Part shown: piece after piece, positions 59,591-64,000 of the stretch
How positions within the stretch are numbered: position 1 is the first letter of the stretch
Layout of the letters: every line of letters begins with the position of its first letter
Source: Anadara kagoshimensis
Taxonomy: Eukaryota; Mollusca; Bivalvia; Arcoida; Arcidae
Assembly (NCBI GenBank): GCA_021292105.1
Contig: CM037870.1
Location: forward strand, 8,529,558 to 8,593,557
Reading direction: 5' to 3'
DNA length: 64,000 bases
Made by a program: the position numbers and the translations under genes
The notes under the pieces: generated by a model
The model's input: only the letters and a program-made list of their open reading frames with translations
The model's database searches: none
What the model was told of the DNA's origin: nothing

Positions 59591-60239
59591 ATATTAGCAG
59601 GCACAGCTTCCATAAAAATATATTAATATAAATTGAAAATGTGGAATATAATTTACTCTATTCATATCATGAAAAAATTTTTATTGACTCACAGTTATTG
59701 TTTATAAAATGATATATAAAATAAATACCCGATCAACCACAATAAAATGATCTGTATATGTGGGATCAGTCTGACTTTATATGATATAAATATACACCAT
59801 GACATACTTTTTTTGTAATTTAAGTTCTTGTGCTATATAAAGGTGACCTGAAATGACCTTGCGTGACCGATTTCTCTGCCCACTGATTTCATTAACCTTA
59901 GCGTGTATAAAGATGCAATCTTACGCACGTACATAAATGTTGATGGTTTGTTTATTGATCAGAAAGAACTTTGTACTCAAGTTTATGACATAAAAAGAAA
60001 TTGTTTACTGTTTTATCAATCGAGAAAAAAAATACTGAAGATATTTTTATTCACTATAACTGGTAAATTAATTCAGTTGTAACACAGTTCTTTTTTATTT
60101 ATGTATGGATAGATAGAACAGTAGTCCTAATACAGCATATCATAAATTTTTAACATTAACTATCCTACTTTGCGCACTGAATCATCCAGCTTATTTATAT
60201 TTTAATAAAAGAATAATAAATTAAAAATAAAATATAAAT

Positions 60240-60321
<82 letters not shown>

Positions 60322-61369
60322 ACCTCTACGTGTTTTCCTGTCAGTTTCATTAAATAATAGGCTTCTTATGTTTAGATATGCGCGTTCATGACTATTGGTG
60401 GGTGATTTAGGGTTTAACATTACTACATCACTGGACATATAACCCGTTTGACTCCAGTGCCCATCCAAAGTCGAGTAGTCGATCACAATTTTAACTAAGT
60501 ATTAGCATTCTTACAAAGTACACTATCTTCGGTTTTGTTGGAAATGTTCATCTAGTCGTACAATAAAGAACACAACCATACCATTTATAGACAAAATATT
60601 GAACTGTCCGCTTGACTATTCATTAGTTTGATGGTTTACTTAATACATGGATAGTGTTAGGATTCGCAGTTAATACATAGACAATCCATGTTTCCCATGA
60701 CGTAGATGAAATAACCACCTGGTACCCAAATAAGTAATTATACTGGTCTATTATAAATGTTTTAAAGAAGGTCAAGCAGACAGGTCAATGTTGTTTGCCT
60801 ATATAATTTATTATATGGTAATGAAGACAATTGTACTTTAAAAACCAACCACTCAGTAATGTAACAAATGCAAAGACTTAAGGTCAACAATAGCTAGAAT
60901 TATATTAAAGTTAGAATTTCAAATTTTCCTGGCAACATAATCCTAGGTAATTATTTTGTAAAACATAACATAACTCTAATGGGTAAGGAGTACTTGTATT
61001 TTAAATTTACCTTATTTTGAATTTCAGATTTAAAGTTAAGTGTAAAAGGAAATTTGATTTGCATTGAACATAAATTTGCAGTAAGTCATATATGTACTAA
61101 AAAGAGAATGACTGAGAGTAAACACGTATACAAAGATGGCGTATATCATCAGACAGTTCTACGTAATACTTTGCAATGCGACAGATGTATGCTTCCATGT
61201 CACTATGTAAGTGCAGTATGTTTGCAAGATAGTCAAAATTTCCTCTTGTACCTGTACCTCACCAATGAAATTCTAGGCAGTCAAATCCACCAAAGAAAGA
61301 CAAAGATAAAGAGGCTTTCCTTACAGAAGGTGCTGACGTTATTAAAAATGGTGAGAAATGTGTAAAGTA
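59591..61369. other. No gene confirmed; TA tract and one 103-codon frame
   Basis: A (TA)n tract spans 60243-60320. The frame at 61054-61365 (103 codons) is not repeat-like and contains CDRCMLPCHY, but a preceding frame break, the lack of splice context and no recognisable family make it unconvincing as an exon. Confidence 0.4.
60243..60320. repeat. (TA)n microsatellite
   Basis: A nearly pure TA run of 78 bp with a single tt step near 60277. Confidence 0.97.
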
Positions 61370-61484
61370 AAATTTTGGTAAATTTTTTTCATAGAAATAT
61401 TCAAAATGCCTTGATTCTGCCACTTTTCGGCTTTTTGCAATCAAATTACAATTTTACTAGAGGTTACTAATGGAATTTTTCCCA
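61370..61484. mobile_element. Diverged copy of the 45.5-kb TIR element
   Basis: tttcatagaaatattcaaaa, tgccttgattctgccac and gaggttactaatggaatttt match the interior and right end of 45470-45632. The left TIR was not recognised. Confidence 0.6.
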
Positions 61485-62180
61485 GGAATATTAAAATTCC
61501 AAGCCTTTTTGTTTATGTGTGTCAGATGTACCAATATGTTTTTAGATTACCGGTCAACGACCCGATTCTTCAGATCTTAATAAATCATAAAATACATAAG
61601 CTTCTGTCTGTGTCAGGGAATACCCCTGTGTCAATTGTCCGGATTTAACCTGTCCCTTACATCCACTAAAAAGGTCATTAAATAGTATTTGGTGATATGA
61701 GTCAATATCTTTGGAATTCGGTTTGAAATAACTTATACCGATTACCTGTTTAACATAACTATTTTGGTATACAAAAATCGATAAATTTAATGTCTATATA
61801 CGTATGTCGTGATGAATGGTTCTATCGAGTCTGATATCGATTTATACAATGTCACTGTGATAGGTCATAACAAAAAAACTCGTTCAAGGTTATTAATTAA
61901 TTTTTTTTAAACAGGCTTATTAATAAATGTGCATGTGTAATTAACTCTAAAATGTCAATGAAAATATTTTTCTCTAAATCTAAAAGCCTAAATTATTTAT
62001 GAATTAATCATGAAATGTAAATGTAAATGCTTTTCACATCTAAGAGCCTTAATTTTTATTGATTACTTATAAAATGTAAATGCAAATTAATGTTATTTTA
62101 TCTACATCTAACAAGACCCGCATGGTTTTTGCTGCCTATGGAAACTTAAAAGTGCTATTCTAAATTTGGGTATCAGTTTC
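61485..62180. other. No gene recognised
   Basis: Three related phrases (aaaatgtcaatgaaaatatt, gaaatgtaaatgtaaatgct, aaaatgtaaatgcaaatta) around 61950-62090, each followed by tctaaaagccta or its relative, suggest a degraded ~60-bp repeat. Confidence 0.5.
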
Positions 62181-62379
62181 AGTACAAACCTGTCTAAAGT
62201 TCAACACTAAGTTAACGAATGAATGCCGGATCTGCAGTTCATCTCGCAGCTTTTCAATAACTGCTGTCTACCTCTCAGCAGGGTTTTGTTCAATAACTAT
62301 TCACATCTCGCCCACTTGAGGGCCGATCTTCGTCTCTTTTTCGTAAGTTTAACGTTAAACATTCGACGGGTCTGTATTG
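62181..62379 (-). mobile_element. TIR-215 element, full length, reverse orientation
   Basis: agtacaaacctgtctaaagt and gttaaacattcgacgggtct are the ends. The interior contains aactgctgtctacctctcag. Confidence 0.8.
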
Positions 62380-63186
62380 GGCATCTTTTCCAGTTACAAT
62401 TTAGTAAGGTTTCTTTGTTTTTGGATTTATGTTTGCAAATGAGAGGAATTGATTGGCAAACAATACTGATAATTGGAATTCGAATCTATGTTTCATGAAA
62501 AAAATATGATCGTCTTACTTTGACATATTAACTCTTCTTGTTTAAGGTAATTTTAATTTGTTTCACCTCAACATGCTGGTTTTGCATTTATCTAAAAATA
62601 GAAATCGTTTAGAATGTGATGGAAAAGCTTTTTGAGGTTATAATTTCTGAGTGTGAATTTCATGAACACGTATTTATTTTAAAAAATTGACATTTGTTCG
62701 AAGGTTATTAGAATTTTTACCTGAATATGCTGCTATTTTGAGACATATAGGGATATGTAAAGTTATATCTATTATATCTACTATACATATAAATTGGGTT
62801 GTGTTACTGTGTTAGAAATAGATACTGAATAGTGTGATCTGGAATTCATTGGAGAGGATCGGTCAACATAGACAAAATTGGGAGGTTTACTGGTTACATA
62901 TGCCAAAACGCATGTAAGACTCTCATAAGTCAATATTACACTAGACAGCTAAGGTTCAAATATGGCTTAATGTCACAAGATGCTCCCATATGGCGATATG
63001 CCACTCTAAATGTAGGGATCTCTGGTCAGTTTTCATTAAGACAATTAAAACGAACATTTGTAATTGTGTCATTTTGCTGCTGCTGTTCTCTATCATGTAG
63101 AAGTTTTTGGCATAGAACATGGTAATTGCTTGTACTCTTCCTGTGTATTTGGCCTAACTTTCTGCTCCAAGTTTGTCTAATACATA
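62380..63186. other. No gene recognised
   Basis: Upstream of the last RT copy no further RT-like translation was found, so the copy is truncated near 63187. Confidence 0.5.
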
Positions 63187-63782
63187 TTGCTTGCTGAGCA
63201 CCATTGCTTGTTGATTTGTTTCTTTATTCTTATGAAGAAGAATTAATGCAAAACCTTGTTAAATCTGGAGAGAAGATTGTCGCCAAATGATTCAACTCAA
63301 CATACAGATATGTAGATGACGTTCTGTCTCTTAACAATCATAAATTTGGAGACTATGTAAATGTCATCTATCCTAGTGAGCTTGAAATAAAAGACACGAC
63401 TGATTCCTCAAGTTCTGCTTCATATTCAGACTTATACCTGAATTATGACGCACACGAAAGGCTACATTTGAAACTTTATGACAAACGTGATGACTTCAAT
63501 TTTTCTATTGTCAACTTTTCTTTTCTTTGCAGCAATATACCTGCTTCTCCTGCTTATGGTGTATTTGTTTCCCAATTAATACGCTATGGAAGAGCCTGTT
63601 CCCACTACAGGGACTTTGTACAACGAAGTAGGCTGCTTGCAAATAAATTGTTGACTCAGGGATATTGCAAGCCTAGGCTTATCAAGGCCCTCAAAAAGTT
63701 TTATGACCGTCATTACAGTATTGTTGATAAGTTTGACGTCTCTGTGTCCAGGATTGCCCTGGATATATTTGACGTCCTATAG
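63187..63782 (+). pseudogene. Reverse transcriptase remnant with YVDD box
   Basis: The enzyme would copy the element's RNA into DNA. In one continuous frame the translation reads APLLVDLFLYSYEEELMQN, LVKSGEKIVAK, a stop, FNSTYRYVDDVLSLNNHKFG, ELEIKDTTDSSSSASYSDLY, LYDKRDDFNFSIVNFSFLCS, SPAYGVFVSQLIRYGRACSH, LKKFYDRHYSIVDKFDVSVS and RIALDIFDVL before the TAG at 63780. YVDD is the expected catalytic motif. TGA stops at 63195-63197 and 63288-63290 interrupt the frame; from 63291 on it is open for ~163 codons. The fingers domain and any upstream ORF are missing. The RT type (GTNCAPLLADLFLYSYE) is common in animal genomes; I lean towards Penelope-like but cannot prove it. Confidence 0.88.
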
Positions 63783-63945
63783 TTTCATGTTCCTTTCACA
63801 CAATTTTGATTACACACGTGGCGGGTACCCGGCCTCACTTCCCTGGTGGAAGTTCACGTGTCTAACCTAACTTGTCAGTTCCAAAGTGTTTACTTTGCTT
63901 CTGGATTGTGATTCGGACATGGATTAGTATGTTTGTTTTTGACAT
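63187..63945 (+). mobile_element. RT retroelement copy 18, best preserved
   Basis: RT domain from the CAPLL box to the end of the frame at 63782, then the 3' region: acacgtggcgggt, a ~35-bp deletion that removes the first hairpin (present in copies 8 and 12), acccggcctcacttccctgg, and the full terminus ending at tagtatgtttgtttttgaca. Because of that deletion, copy 12 is the better reference for the 3' structure. Confidence 0.9.
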
Positions 63946-64000
63946 ATGTCACTTTGACAGCAGCCGCCTAATGACCAGAGTACTGTTGTTTAAAGCTCAG

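Noticed and set aside
61054..61365. Host exon encoding CDRCMLPCHY
   Set aside because: A lone 103-codon frame without splice signals, conserved domain or neighbouring exons. Left as unproven.

Overview
The window looks like AT-rich, gene-poor intergenic DNA from an invertebrate animal nucleus, most likely a marine bivalve or related mollusc. The basis is indirect: the mix of tRNA-derived SINEs, LINE 3' ends, many short terminal-inverted-repeat (TIR) elements, minisatellites and one reverse-transcriptase (RT) family of a type I know from mollusc, cnidarian and fish genomes. I found no intact host protein gene, no rRNA and no stand-alone tRNA gene. The longest open frames are by-products of tandem repeats.

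One retroelement family dominates. About 18 fragments on both strands (best at 5737-6415, 12218-13045 and 63187-63945) share one 3' end and stop at different points upstream, as expected of 5' truncation. Three keep parts of an RT reading frame with frameshifts or stops. The 3' untranslated part can fold into an outer stem enclosing two hairpins. Its last ~50 bp appear to have been amplified into two satellites, a 49-bp array at 32-385 and a 41-bp array at 27470-28425 whose last units are inverted.

A second abundant family is a ~200-220 bp TIR element (called TIR-215 here; about 13 full or partial copies), one of which has expanded into a ~145-bp tandem array (8905-9555). Other TIR elements, perfect hairpins and fragments of a widespread 'cgaagtttgggg' type element are interspersed.

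Layout: 0-3.2 kb, tail-derived satellite and a 40-copy 32-bp array; 3.2-9.6 kb, TIR elements and the first RT remnant; 9.9-14.3 kb, a diverged local duplication (three copies) whose insertions can be read against empty sites; 15.9-18.3 kb, two retroelement copies and a 31-bp array; 20.4-21.2 kb, a 47-bp array open in three frames; 22-31 kb, many retroelement tails and the 41-bp satellite; 31.9-36.1 kb, a 20-bp array and CT/GA/GT microsatellites; 36.4-41.5 kb, SINEs, a degenerate LINE ORF2 and a LINE 3' end carrying a 47-bp array; 42-48 kb, short TIR elements and microsatellites; 48.5-52.2 kb, GT-rich DNA and a 58-bp satellite with a 686-bp higher-order duplication, ended by two palindromes in inverted order; 52-64 kb, mostly unassigned DNA with small repeats and a last RT remnant.

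The elements form no pathway. The window records repeated retrotransposition, TIR-element insertion and local tandem amplification. All family names are from reading by eye; no database search was possible.
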